A stretch of DNA of 64,000 bases, taken from the NCBI GenBank assembly GCA_034435635.1, contig DAOTWY010000114.1, forward strand, positions 1 to 64,000. The letters are read 5' to 3'. This DNA is from DAOTWY01 sp003696565 (lineage in GTDB: Bacteria; Chloroflexota; Anaerolineae; Aggregatilineales; Phototrophicaceae). Both the position numbers and the translations under genes were made by a program. Shown here one piece after another: positions 16,616 through 24,858 of this stretch. The stretch's first letter is position 1. Each line of letters opens with the position of its first letter. The notes beneath the pieces are model-generated. The model saw only the letters and a program-made list of their open reading frames with translations, did no database searches and was not told the DNA's origin.

Positions 16616-17716
16616 CTATGTCAATGTCCGGCTATATTGCATGTGACCAACCATTTGTGCAAGCCCTTTTAGCTCTAAAATGGTTAATGTGCTAGTGACT
16701 TCTGCAATAGATAAGCCACATAAGCGTGTCAGGTCATCAATATGAATTGGATCAACCGTTAGATGGTTAAGGATACGCTGTTCAATCTCATTAGCTGGTG
16801 AAATTTGCTCTGTGCTGACGCGCGTTTCAACGATTTGATGAGCGATACGCAGCTCGCTGAGAATATCCCCTATTTCTATTATCAATTTTGCACCATCTTG
16901 AATTAAACGGTTTGTCCCATATCCTTGTTTACTATAAATATTGTGGGGTAGGGCGAAAACTTCTCGTCCTTGTTCTGCTGCCATTGATGCAGTAATGAGC
17001 GATCCACTTTTTTCTGGTGCTTCTGTTACCAATACCCCTAAAGATAATCCACTAATTAAGCGATTGCGACGTGGGAAGTTTGCACCGATGGGTTTTGTCC
17101 CTAACGGAAATTCACTGATAAGCGCGCCGTGTTGAATAATTTGATGGGCTAGTTCTTTGTGTTCTTGTGGATAAATCGTGTCTATGCCACAACCAAGCAC
17201 AGCTAGCGTGCGCCCACCCCCGTTTAGTGCGCCGCGATGCGCTGCTGCGTCGATTCCCTGTGCTAATCCACTGACGATTGTGATACCTTGCATGGCTAAG
17301 TCTCGGCTGATTTGGAAAGTAGCATCATAGCCGTAACGTGTGGCTTTACGTGTGCCAACAATGCCAAGAGCCTGTGAATCAGATGGTTGGAGTGTGCCAC
17401 GTACATACAAAACCGCCGGCGGATCGTCTAGCTGCCGCAATAGCTTAGGGTAGCGTGTATCTGTGTAAATTAATAGCCACGTTCCAGCCGCCTTGACCTG
17501 CTTTAAATAGGTTTGTAAGTCGATTTTTCCGCGTTTTTTGAGAAATGTATGTGTTGTTTTATCTCCAAGTTGGGCTTGCTTAATATCGGAATCGGATGCG
17601 TGCCAGGCAGCTTTAAGGCTGCCAAACTGATGCAGTAAGCTCAAAATTCGCTTAGAGCCGATTCCGGGTATTAGGCTAAACCCTAACCAGTAAGCTTGTT
17701 CGTCCAATGGAAACAC
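16616..17716 (-). CDS. dprA: DNA processing protein DprA
   Basis: A 366-residue DprA/Smf protein that binds incoming single-stranded DNA and loads RecA during natural transformation. An N-terminal SAM/HhH-like region (GFSLIPGIGSKRIL) is followed by the Rossmann-like core (VGTRKATRYG; IVSGLAQGIDAAAH; SEFPLGTKP; FPRRNRLISGLS; SGSLITA) and a C-terminal winged helix (~305-360). No other competence gene is in the window. It follows the FHA gene by 64 bases. Confidence 0.95.
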   Translation of the reverse strand: MFPLDEQAYWLGFSLIPGIGSKRILSLLHQFGSLKAAWHASDSDIKQAQLGDKTTHTFLKKRGKIDLQTYLKQVKAAGTWLLIYTDTRYPKLLRQLDDPPAVLYVRGTLQPSDSQALGIVGTRKATRYGYDATFQISRDLAMQGITIVSGLAQGIDAAAHRGALNGGGRTLAVLGCGIDTIYPQEHKELAHQIIQHGALISEFPLGTKPIGANFPRRNRLISGLSLGVLVTEAPEKSGSLITASMAAEQGREVFALPHNIYSKQGYGTNRLIQDGAKLIIEIGDILSELRIAHQIVETRVSTEQISPANEIEQRILNHLTVDPIHIDDLTRLCGLSIAEVTSTLTILELKGLAQMVGHMQYSRTLT

Positions 17717-17780
17717 AATCGCTTGCGGCTAACACGTCATCAGCATAACAAGCAGATGTTTTTTTTGTCAAGCGGTTTGT

Positions 17781-18749
17781 TTAGCGAATTCGACGATAAA
17801 GATAAACTTGATCATCAATACGGAGTACAATTTCATCAGGGGATTCGGAAAGAATAGTCATTGTTGTTAGCGCGCCATCTATAACAGTGTTGATGAGATT
17901 ACCCGCACGAGTGTACGTTCCATTTTCACCATCACCATTGATGAATATCCCATCTGTTCCAAATGTCAGGATGAACCCAGGGCGGGCGAGGGCTTCCCAC
18001 TGACCGATAAGCGATGGTGTGGCACTTGGTTGTAAAATCCCTTGAGAAGGGGTGTCTTGATTGCTCCCAAGTACGATAGATAAGGTAAAAATGACGACGA
18101 TAACACCTGTGAATAAGCCCAAGCCGCCTAACCATGTTCTTAACGAACAGCCAGATTGACGACGATATTCTGGGTCATAAGGTGATTTACCCAAACTGCC
18201 TAATGGTTTATGTGGCTTAGCGTATGGGTTGAGGTGTCGATCAATAATAGCCGACTGTTTTGGTGATGTATTGACCGCTGTGGTGCTTTGTTGCGAACGT
18301 TGCGAAAAAACAGTTGCTTGTGGTGTTGTGAATTGTGTCGTCGATGCTGGTTCATTATCCATCAACGTATTTTCAAATAAAAACTCTGTTTTGATTTCTG
18401 TCTGTGTTTCATGTTTGGTGGGGGATTGAAATATCATCACTTCATCGGATGAAAATTCTAGCTCAAATATGATCTCTGATTCGCCAATGCGGATAACATC
18501 CCCCGGATGAATTTGTGTGGCGTTAATTCGTATATTATTCACATAAGTGCCTGCTAGGCTTTGGGCATCTTGCAAATAATACATGTCGTTATAATAACGC
18601 AAAGAGGCATGAATCCGTGATACAGATGGATCACTTAACACAAGATCACACTGACGATTACGCCCGATTTGAAATTTATGCTCTGTGACGGTGATGGTTT
18701 GCCCAGCGTTTGGTCCTTTACGGATAATCAACTTGGCTTTTTTGGACAC
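17781..18749 (-). CDS. FHA-domain membrane protein
   Basis: The start is taken as the GTG at 18749, which overlaps the rimM stop by one base (TAGTG). The frame extends further upstream but that part is the rimM coding region. An FHA domain fills residues ~10-95 (IGRNRQCDLVLSDPSVSRIHASL, then GTYVNN). A long polar region, one membrane segment (~210-235) and a small C-terminal external domain follow. FHA domains bind phosphothreonine. No Ser/Thr kinase is visible here. It takes the place of trmD in the usual ffh-rpsP-khpA-rimM-trmD order. Confidence 0.85.
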   Translation of the reverse strand: MSKKAKLIIRKGPNAGQTITVTEHKFQIGRNRQCDLVLSDPSVSRIHASLRYYNDMYYLQDAQSLAGTYVNNIRINATQIHPGDVIRIGESEIIFELEFSSDEVMIFQSPTKHETQTEIKTEFLFENTLMDNEPASTTQFTTPQATVFSQRSQQSTTAVNTSPKQSAIIDRHLNPYAKPHKPLGSLGKSPYDPEYRRQSGCSLRTWLGGLGLFTGVIVVIFTLSIVLGSNQDTPSQGILQPSATPSLIGQWEALARPGFILTFGTDGIFINGDGENGTYTRAGNLINTVIDGALTTMTILSESPDEIVLRIDDQVYLYRRIR

Positions 18750-19276
18750 TAGATTAAGCCCTCTGGCAAATTGACGGTGACACAATTCCGGTCAGTATCG
18801 GTTTCAACGATGGTTTCATCGGTCACGGGGATGAGTATTTCGCCATGTTCTTCACTGTCAATGATATAAACATCATTTGCACCAGTTTCCAACACTTCTT
18901 TTATTATACCTAAAATATGACCATCTTGCGTCTCTACGCGCATACCAATCAATTGATAGAGGTAAATTTCATCATCTTCCAGAGGAATGGCATCTTGTGT
19001 GCGGATCATAACAAATAATCCCCGCAAACGTTCTGCGTCATCACGGTTGTGGATTGTATGCAAGGTGAGTAAGCCATACCCTTGATGCATGCGCATATGT
19101 TTAACGCGATAGGGTTGCGCTTTGGTATCATCAGCTGTTGTGCCTAAATAGACAGCTGGTAAGCCTTTAATACGGTCTGGATAATCGGTTAACAACCGAA
19201 TTTTAATCTCGCCGCGTACGCCATGCGGACGCAAGATTTCACCAATTAATAGAAATGGAGGTGGGTTTTGATCCAT
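18749..19276 (-). CDS. rimM: Ribosome maturation factor RimM
   Basis: A 175-residue 16S rRNA processing protein. The N-terminal RimM domain starts ILRPHGVRGEIKIRLLTDYPDR, and the C-terminal PRC-barrel contains LIGMRVETQDG and ETGANDVYII. It assists assembly of the 30S head near protein S19. It lies in the conserved order rpsP-khpA-rimM and is coupled to the FHA gene by a one-base overlap. Confidence 0.95.
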   Translation of the reverse strand: MDQNPPPFLLIGEILRPHGVRGEIKIRLLTDYPDRIKGLPAVYLGTTADDTKAQPYRVKHMRMHQGYGLLTLHTIHNRDDAERLRGLFVMIRTQDAIPLEDDEIYLYQLIGMRVETQDGHILGIIKEVLETGANDVYIIDSEEHGEILIPVTDETIVETDTDRNCVTVNLPEGLI

Positions 19277-19323
19277 GTTTTTATAACTGACTACGAGATT
19301 AACTTGCTAGCGTTGTTGATGTT

Positions 19324-19557
19324 TTAATTAATTTCGAGAATAACACGGTTGTGTTTTTTATCATTGTCGGTGGCTTTTAAAAGCGTACGGATTGCATTTG
19401 CGACACGCCCTTGTTTGCCGATTACACGTCCCATATCGCCTTGCATCACGTGCAACTTAATGATGAATGCGGATCGTGTGCGCTTAGTGTAGATTTCGAC
19501 CTTATCAGGATGATTGACTAGATTTTTGGCGATGTATTCTACCAAGTCGCGTTCCAT
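19324..19557 (-). CDS. khpA: KH-domain RNA-binding protein KhpA
   Basis: A 77-residue single KH domain with the RNA-binding loop GRVIGKQGR (43-51). Its place between rpsP and rimM matches the YlqC/KhpA gene of many Gram-positive bacteria. KhpA usually pairs with KhpB (Jag/EloR) in cell elongation and RNA metabolism; no khpB is in the window. AAAGGA stands 8 bases before the ATG. Confidence 0.93.
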   Translation of the reverse strand: MERDLVEYIAKNLVNHPDKVEIYTKRTRSAFIIKLHVMQGDMGRVIGKQGRVANAIRTLLKATDNDKKHNRVILEIN

Positions 19558-19580
19558 AAGCTAATCCTTTTGCACTAATT

Positions 19581-19608
19581 GTCAAAAAGGGCGGTCTGTT
19601 TACCGCCC
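19581..19608 (-). terminator. Intrinsic terminator between rpsP and khpA
   Basis: On the minus strand the stem GGGCGGT/ACCGCCC (19602-19608 with 19589-19595) is followed directly by TTTTTGAC. It begins 13 bases after the rpsP stop, inside an otherwise operon-like series, so it probably lowers transcription of the downstream genes. Confidence 0.8.
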
Positions 19609-19620
19609 CAATATGGAATA

Positions 19621-20037
19621 TTATTCCGCTTCGGCTTCTTCTACGGTGACGTTAGCACGTTCCTGGGCACGAGGACCTTTACCCTCACCAGGGGCGGGGG
19701 CAGGATATGACGTGCGCGGGCTGACTTCTGGACGGTTAGCTTCTGCTTCTGCAACAAGGGCTTCTACGGATTCCCCTTGCTTCATACGCTCAAAGCGGCT
19801 CATTGTGCCAGTCCGGTTGAAGATATTCACCACGGCATCACTGGGTTGTGCGCCAACGCTTAACCAATATAAAGCACGGGCTTCATCTACCACGTCTGTT
19901 GACGGACGGGTGCGTGGATTATAATAACCCAATACTTCAATTTCCTTGCCATTACGAGCTTTGCGCCCATCGGTTACCACAATACGATACACCGGTTGTC
20001 TTTTTAACCCATAACGGGCGAGACGAATACGAACCAT
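19621..20037 (-). CDS. rpsP: Ribosomal protein bS16
   Basis: The first ~85 residues are a standard S16 (MVRIRLARYG, PVYRIVVTD, YNPRT, YWLSVGAQPSDAV). A ~50-residue Ala/Glu/Pro-rich tail follows, making 138 residues in all against about 80-100 in many bacteria. S16 stabilises the 5' domain of 16S rRNA. AAGGAG stands 9 bases before the ATG. Confidence 0.96.
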   Translation of the reverse strand: MVRIRLARYGLKRQPVYRIVVTDGRKARNGKEIEVLGYYNPRTRPSTDVVDEARALYWLSVGAQPSDAVVNIFNRTGTMSRFERMKQGESVEALVAEAEANRPEVSPRTSYPAPAPGEGKGPRAQERANVTVEEAEAE

Positions 20038-20229
20038 TTGTAAATACTCCTTCGATCATCAACATATGCGGGGAAAGAACTCCCCAAAACAAAAAATAAC
20101 TGATTGTTTACTCGGGAGAAATGGGGAAGGATTCACACTTCAACCGCAGCAGGGACAATCGAGAGAGTGCTAATTTTCGTGTTGTATTTAAACAACATTA
20201 ACCCAACCCACCAACTCAAAAATGCCTGC

Positions 20230-21573
20230 TTAACGCCCCATCAACTTACCGATTCCTGGGATGTTTGGCAGTTTTCCGCGTCTAAGCTGTTCCATCATCT
20301 TTTGCATTTGACGGAATTGGCTCAAAACTTCGTTCACGTCACGCACTTCTACACCGCTACCTTTTGCGATGCGTTTTTTACGGCTGGCATTGAGCTTTTT
20401 CGGGTTGTTACGCTCATCCGGTGTCATGGAGTTGATGATGGCTTCCACCCGTTTGATGCGTTTTTCAACCTGTTCATTATCAATTGCCCCTTGCATTTGT
20501 AGGCGGCTCATGCCGGGGATCATCCCTAAAATATTAGCGATAGACCCCATTCGCTTGATTTTTTGTAATTGCTCCAAAAAATCTTGCAGCGTGAACTGGT
20601 TTTTCATCATTTTTTGCTGGAGCTTGAGGGCTTCTTCCTCACTAAAGGCTTCTTCTGCCTTTTCGATGAGGCTCATCATATCCCCCATGCCCAAGATGCG
20701 GTCTGTCAGACGGTCTGGGTGGAATAGCTCAAAGCCATCCATTTTTTCTGATGTACCGAGGAACTTAATCGGCACATTGGTGACTGCTCGCATGGAAATC
20801 GCTGCGCCACCACGCGCATCACCGTCAATTTTGGTGAGAATCAAGCCGGTTACGCCGACTTGCTCGTTAAAGCCGCGTGCGATATTGACAGCCTCTTGAC
20901 CGGTCATGGCATCCGCGACGAGTAAAACCTCTGCAGGGTTGGTTTTATCCCGAATTTGTTGAAGCTCGCGCATTAATTCTTCATCAATTTGCAACCGCCC
21001 CGCCGTATCAATAATAACGACATCTGCGCCGGCTTCGCGGGCTGCTTTAATACCGTTTGCAGCGATGTTGACAGGGGAGTTATTTACCCCTTCTTCGTAG
21101 TAATCAACATTGATTTGTTTGGCAAGTGTGACCAATTGGTCAACCGCTGCCGGACGATAAGTATCTGCGGCGATGAGGAATGGTTTGCGTTTTTCTTTTC
21201 GTAAATAAATTGCGAGCTTAGCCGCTGTTGTTGTTTTACCAGACCCTTGCAACCCGACCAACATAATGACGTGTGGTTTGGTGCTGCCAGAAAAGTTTAA
21301 GCGTCCTGGTTGACCAAGTGTATGATTTAATTCCTCATGAACGATTTTAACAATCTGTTGACTGGTGTTTAGGGCTTTGTGGACTTCTGCCCCTAATGCA
21401 CGCTCACGTACCCGGTTGATGAAATCTTTCACGACGGGTAATGCAACATCCGCTTCTAGCAAAGCCATACGGACTTCGCGCATTGCGTTTTTTACATCGT
21501 TTTCGGTGATCTTACGACCACCGCCGAGGCTATCAAATACGTTTTGTAACCGTTGACTTAAACTCTCAAACAT
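20230..21573 (-). CDS. ffh: Signal recognition particle GTPase Ffh
   Basis: The start is taken as the ATG at 21573 (MFESLSQRLQ), the usual Ffh N-terminus, giving 447 residues. The frame runs 28 codons further upstream without family support. It has an N domain, a G domain (GLQGSGKTTTAAKLA, DTYRPAAVDQL, DTAGRL, TKIDGDARGG) and a Met-rich M domain (~300-435, GMIPGM, LQQKMMKNQ) ending in a glycine-rich tail. It targets membrane proteins to FtsY and SecYEG as they are made. A ~190-base gap with no gene I can support separates it from rpsP. Confidence 0.97.
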   Translation of the reverse strand: MFESLSQRLQNVFDSLGGGRKITENDVKNAMREVRMALLEADVALPVVKDFINRVRERALGAEVHKALNTSQQIVKIVHEELNHTLGQPGRLNFSGSTKPHVIMLVGLQGSGKTTTAAKLAIYLRKEKRKPFLIAADTYRPAAVDQLVTLAKQINVDYYEEGVNNSPVNIAANGIKAAREAGADVVIIDTAGRLQIDEELMRELQQIRDKTNPAEVLLVADAMTGQEAVNIARGFNEQVGVTGLILTKIDGDARGGAAISMRAVTNVPIKFLGTSEKMDGFELFHPDRLTDRILGMGDMMSLIEKAEEAFSEEEALKLQQKMMKNQFTLQDFLEQLQKIKRMGSIANILGMIPGMSRLQMQGAIDNEQVEKRIKRVEAIINSMTPDERNNPKKLNASRKKRIAKGSGVEVRDVNEVLSQFRQMQKMMEQLRRGKLPNIPGIGKLMGR

Positions 21574-21605
21574 AGGGTAACTTTCGCAGCGTTTACAACC
21601 GTTAA

Positions 21606-21635
21606 ATTGTAATGGCTGAGCAGCGGATTCGTCAA
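21606..21635 (-). promoter_or_regulatory. Sigma-70-type promoter of ffh
   Basis: On the minus strand TTGACG (21630-21635), an 18-base spacer and TACAAT (21606-21611) lie 33 bases before the ffh ATG. This supports the shorter ffh start. Confidence 0.6.
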
Positions 21636-21646
21636 TACAGGAATAC

Positions 21647-21676
21647 TTGCGGTACATTTAGCTATCAGGCTAAACT
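21647..21676 (+). promoter_or_regulatory. Possible promoter of the TPR gene
   Basis: TTGCGG (21647-21652), an 18-base spacer and TAAACT (21671-21676) would start RNA near 21683. That favours the ATG at 21708 over earlier start codons. It diverges from the ffh promoter. Confidence 0.4.
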
Positions 21677-21707
21677 TAACGCAAAAATGAGGGTGTTATG
21701 GGATGTT

Positions 21708-22814
21708 ATGTCTAGTGTAAATGCTCAACTTAAACAAGCTCTTTCGCTTATTAAGCAAGGGGATGTAATAGAAGCACAGCGATTGCTCCGGTCTATTTTA
21801 CGAACACATGATGACAATGCAGATGCCTGGGTATTGATGGCGATGTCCTTGAGTGATTCTGAAAAAAAACGCAAGGCATTGGAAAACGCCTTAAAAATTG
21901 ACCCGGCGCATAAACAAGCCAATAAGCTGATGGATCAGCTTAACCAGTCTGATCCGGAAGATATTGATCCGCGTTTATTACAAGCTGTTGACCTTATTCA
22001 TGCTGGCAAGCTAGAACGTGCGGCTAAATTAGCGGCTGCTGTTATTCATCAGGATAAGATGAATGTGGATGCCTGGTGGGTGATGGCAAATGCCCTTGAG
22101 CGTGATGGTGAGATTATGGGCGCATTACGGAATGTCCTCCGGCTAAAGCCAGATCATATAGAGGCACGTAAATGGTTACAAGAACTAGAATCCAAGAAGT
22201 TAGCGCGCTTTCAGGAAGATGAAGAACCGGAATGGATTGCACGTTTTGCACTAGCGGAAGCTTATAACCAGGTTAATTTTAACACGTCGGACGCTGGCGA
22301 TGGTGGTTCTTCAACATCAACCCACAAGAAGAAAAGACCTAATAAACGCCGATTATCTATTGGTTCACAGCGGAGTATTCGGCGAAAAATGTTCATCGTT
22401 GTGGGGCTAATCCTAACATTTATCATTATTATGGCGATTGGTTTGTTTCTTAGTCAAAATCGTGATACGGGACGTTCTCCGGCATTGATTGAGGATTTAG
22501 ACGCACAGGGTGTACAGATGGGGACAATCGGCTTTGGACAAACTGTGTCAGGGACTTTGCCAGATGACTCTACAGTTCATGCGTGGACGTTTTTTGGAGA
22601 ACAGGATGTCACTATCGTTTTAGAGACCAATGCAGAGATTGATACTGCATTAACGCTACTTGATGCAGATGGAGATGAGGTTGCATCTGTAGATAACATC
22701 AGCGTAGAAAACCACAATGCGCGCCTAGAAATATCTTTGCCTACTAGCGGTATTTATACCGTGTTAATTAAATCCATGCTTGAGGGCGGTGTGTATCAGT
22801 TAGTATTGCGATAG
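21708..22814 (+). CDS. TPR protein with one TM and a C-terminal PPC-like domain
   Basis: The frame is open from 21612, but that part overlaps the ffh promoter. The ATG at 21708 (MSSVNAQLKQAL) opens the first TPR-like repeat and is preferred. Residues ~5-165 are TPR repeats (LIKQGDVIEAQRLL, NADAWVLMAMSL, NVDAWWVMANAL). A basic linker, one membrane segment (~230-252) and an external beta domain (~275-368) follow, with the pattern GTLPDDSTVHAWTFFG..DTALTLLDADGDEVASVD, as in pre-peptidase C-terminal (PPC) domains. The TPR part would be cytosolic and the PPC part outside. Function is unknown. Confidence 0.8.
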   Translation: MSSVNAQLKQALSLIKQGDVIEAQRLLRSILRTHDDNADAWVLMAMSLSDSEKKRKALENALKIDPAHKQANKLMDQLNQSDPEDIDPRLLQAVDLIHAGKLERAAKLAAAVIHQDKMNVDAWWVMANALERDGEIMGALRNVLRLKPDHIEARKWLQELESKKLARFQEDEEPEWIARFALAEAYNQVNFNTSDAGDGGSSTSTHKKKRPNKRRLSIGSQRSIRRKMFIVVGLILTFIIIMAIGLFLSQNRDTGRSPALIEDLDAQGVQMGTIGFGQTVSGTLPDDSTVHAWTFFGEQDVTIVLETNAEIDTALTLLDADGDEVASVDNISVENHNARLEISLPTSGIYTVLIKSMLEGGVYQLVLR

Positions 22815-22857
22815 GACGTGATTGTTTTGTTGGTTGATTTTTGAGTGAGCATCTATC

Positions 22858-22886
22858 TTGACAGATTAATTTGGTTGTGGCATGTT
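22858..22886 (+). promoter_or_regulatory. Promoter of the metal ABC transporter operon
   Basis: A consensus TTGACA (22858-22863) is followed by a 17-base spacer and a weak -10 CATGTT (22881-22886), 159 bases before the ATP-binding gene. Confidence 0.5.
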
Positions 22887-22905
22887 AATGATACAAAGTA
22901 TCATT
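22887..22905. promoter_or_regulatory. Perfect palindrome, probable metalloregulator operator
   Basis: The 19-base inverted repeat AATGATACAAAGTATCATT has two perfect 8-base arms around AAA, directly after the -10, where the transcription start is expected. Size and AT-rich TGATA/TATCA arms resemble Fur-family (Fur, Zur) boxes. The regulator identity is inference. Confidence 0.55.
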
Positions 22906-22913
22906 TATATGCC

Positions 22914-22931
22914 AATATGGACGATCATATT
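22914..22931. repeat. Second inverted repeat in the ABC transporter leader
   Basis: AATATG (22914-22919) and CATATT (22926-22931) are separated by six bases, 8 bases after the main palindrome. It may be a weaker operator or a small hairpin. Confidence 0.35.
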
Positions 22932-22995
22932 ACCACTTTTTTATAAGATTGCTGTTGATATTGCCAAGAGATAATTCCCCTGGCGATGGTATTCT

Positions 22996-23016
22996 ACCCC
23001 GTGAATGGGGTTTTTC
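22996..23016 (+). terminator. Terminator hairpin 30 bases before the ABC transporter ATG
   Basis: ACCCC (22996-23000), a 6-base loop and GGGGT (23007-23011) are followed by TTTTC. It lies ~180 bases after the TPR gene stop but downstream of the TTGACA promoter, so it may be an attenuator of the transporter operon rather than the end of the TPR transcript. Confidence 0.6.
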
Positions 23017-23044
23017 TATGGGATAATTTCATCATATTGATTCT

Positions 23045-23836
23045 ATGAAAAGAGTAGTGGGGCAAGCATTAAGCGTGGAAGCACTGATTGTAGAAAATCT
23101 ATCCGCTGGGTACCCCAAATTACCGTTGGCAATTACGGATGTATCCTTCAGCCTGAGGCGTGGAGAACGTGCTGCATTGATTGGACCAAATGGCGCGGGC
23201 AAAAGCACATTACTTAAAGCCTTAGTAGGGCTGATTCCGCACCATGGTGGATGTATTTCGTTACATGGGCATGATTGCAGCACTAGCCATACACTTTTGG
23301 GGTATGTTCCACAGCAAGAAAGTATTGACTGGAATTTTCCGGTTACAGTGCAGGACGTGGTGATGATGGGGCGTACACGGAAGATTGGTTGGTTGCGCTG
23401 GGCTGGGCGCAAAGATCGCGATATTGTTGCGCAAGCTTTGGAGCGCGTTGGCATGATGGCATTCCGTAACCGACAAATTGGACAGCTTAGCGGCGGGCAA
23501 AAGCGACGGGTGTTTATTGCCCGTGCATTGGCGCAAGAGACAGATGTACTTTTACTAGATGAGCCGTTTAATGGCGTGGATGTCACTGCACAAGAAGAAA
23601 TTATGGAAACGCTTAATAAGCTACGTGATGAGGATATCACCGTGCTATTGGCAACGCATGATTTGAACTTAGCTTCTAGTCAGTTTGATAAGTTATTAAT
23701 CCTTAATCAGCGATTGATCGCCTGTGGTTCTCCGGCGGAAGTATTTACACCAGAGAACTTGCATGAGGCATATGGCGGGCGTATGAGCGTGCTTCGTCAC
23801 CGCAACCATGAGGATTATATATTGGTGGTAGATTAA
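23045..23836 (+). CDS. Metal ABC transporter ATP-binding protein (ZnuC/MntB type)
   Basis: A full ABC ATPase of 263 residues: Walker A GPNGAGKST (47-55), signature LSGGQ (148-152), Walker B LLLDEP (169-174) and H-loop THD. The pattern GYVPQQESIDWNFPVTVQDVV is typical of zinc/manganese/iron (ABC-3) importers. No good ribosome site stands before the ATG; GTG codons at 23057 and 23075 are alternatives, and the family core begins near residue 12. The stop overlaps the next ATG. No substrate-binding lipoprotein gene is adjacent. Confidence 0.9.
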   Translation: MKRVVGQALSVEALIVENLSAGYPKLPLAITDVSFSLRRGERAALIGPNGAGKSTLLKALVGLIPHHGGCISLHGHDCSTSHTLLGYVPQQESIDWNFPVTVQDVVMMGRTRKIGWLRWAGRKDRDIVAQALERVGMMAFRNRQIGQLSGGQKRRVFIARALAQETDVLLLDEPFNGVDVTAQEEIMETLNKLRDEDITVLLATHDLNLASSQFDKLLILNQRLIACGSPAEVFTPENLHEAYGGRMSVLRHRNHEDYILVVD

Positions 23837-24744
23837 TGAGCTTACAAGAGATTTTCCTTGATCCGTTAAGTCGTGAATTTATGCAACGGGCGATCATCGC
23901 TGCCCTACTTGTAGGGGCTATCAGTGGGGTGGTGGGGGCGTTTGTGGTGGTGCGTGGTATGTCTTTTTTTGGGGATGCGCTGGCACATAGTGTGTTGCCT
24001 GGGGTTGCTGTAGCATATATTTATGGTGGGGGAGCAGCCGCTATCCCAATTGTCAGTGATTTATTGCAAGGTATTGAACAGGAAAGCCTACGATTATTTG
24101 TTGGTGGATTAATGGCAGGTATATTTGCCGCGTTACTCATTGGTTGGATGACGCGCGATGAACGCTTGAAAGATGATACTGCCATTGGGGTCATTTTTGT
24201 AGCGATGTTTGCGCTTGGTTTGGCAATTATCAGCACGGATGAGCGTGCCTGGGGGCGGGATTTGCTCCATATTTTGTTTGGGAATATTTTGGCTGTGCAG
24301 GATGTTGATATTTACATCATGCTTATAAGCGGGGTGGTTGTGATTGGCACAATTTTGCTTTTTTATAAGGAATTGTTGCTTGTCAGTTTTGATGTGGCAT
24401 TGGCGCGTTCGTTACGGCTACCATCAGAAGGATTGCGTACATTATTACTCATTTTAATTGCCGTGACAATTGTAGCGAGTTTACAGACAGTAGGAATTGT
24501 GCTAATGCTGGCGATGTTAATTACGCCGGCAGCAACTGCGCAACTGATCACTAAGCGGATGCATCACCTCATGATTGTGGCAGCATTGATTGGCGCATTC
24601 AGCGGTGTTGGTGGGGCATATTTGGCATGGCATTTACAGATTCAATTTAGCCCGGCAATTGTGCTTATTCTCACTGGCACATTTGGGGTTTCGTTTATTA
24701 CAATTCGCCTAACTCGTTATAAATTTCACAATAATTTCACATGA
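23836..24744 (+). CDS. Metal ABC transporter permease (ABC-3 family, ZnuB/MntC type)
   Basis: A 302-residue permease with about eight membrane segments and the family features GAISGVVGAFVVVRGMSFFGDALAHS near the N-terminus and LQTVGIVLMLAMLITPAATA in the second half. It forms the channel of a zinc, manganese or iron importer with the ATPase just upstream. The start ATG overlaps the ATPase stop (TAATG), showing coupling. Confidence 0.92.
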   Translation: MSLQEIFLDPLSREFMQRAIIAALLVGAISGVVGAFVVVRGMSFFGDALAHSVLPGVAVAYIYGGGAAAIPIVSDLLQGIEQESLRLFVGGLMAGIFAALLIGWMTRDERLKDDTAIGVIFVAMFALGLAIISTDERAWGRDLLHILFGNILAVQDVDIYIMLISGVVVIGTILLFYKELLLVSFDVALARSLRLPSEGLRTLLLILIAVTIVASLQTVGIVLMLAMLITPAATAQLITKRMHHLMIVAALIGAFSGVGGAYLAWHLQIQFSPAIVLILTGTFGVSFITIRLTRYKFHNNFT

Positions 24745-24825
24745 TCTACATCAAAAATTCATATTTGAATGGCATAATGGCACCATAACAATGCATACTT
24801 CTCCTCCTTAAAATTATGCATGTGC

Positions 24826-24858
24826 AACAGGGTACTCATACTACCCTGTTTTTATTTT
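24826..24858 (+). terminator. Terminator of the ABC transporter operon
   Basis: A perfect 9-bp stem AACAGGGTA (24826-24834) with TACCCTGTT (24842-24850) is followed by TTTATTTTC. It overlaps the 3' end of the converging minus-strand gene. Confidence 0.85.

Noticed and set aside
20147..20173. CIRCE (HrcA) operator before rpsP
   Set aside because: GAGTGCTAA (20165-20173) matches one half, but the partner TTAGCACTC nine bases away is absent.
20104..20502. Plus-strand reading frame of 132 codons antisense to ffh
   Set aside because: It lies mostly on the complement of ffh, has no ribosome site and no recognisable domain.
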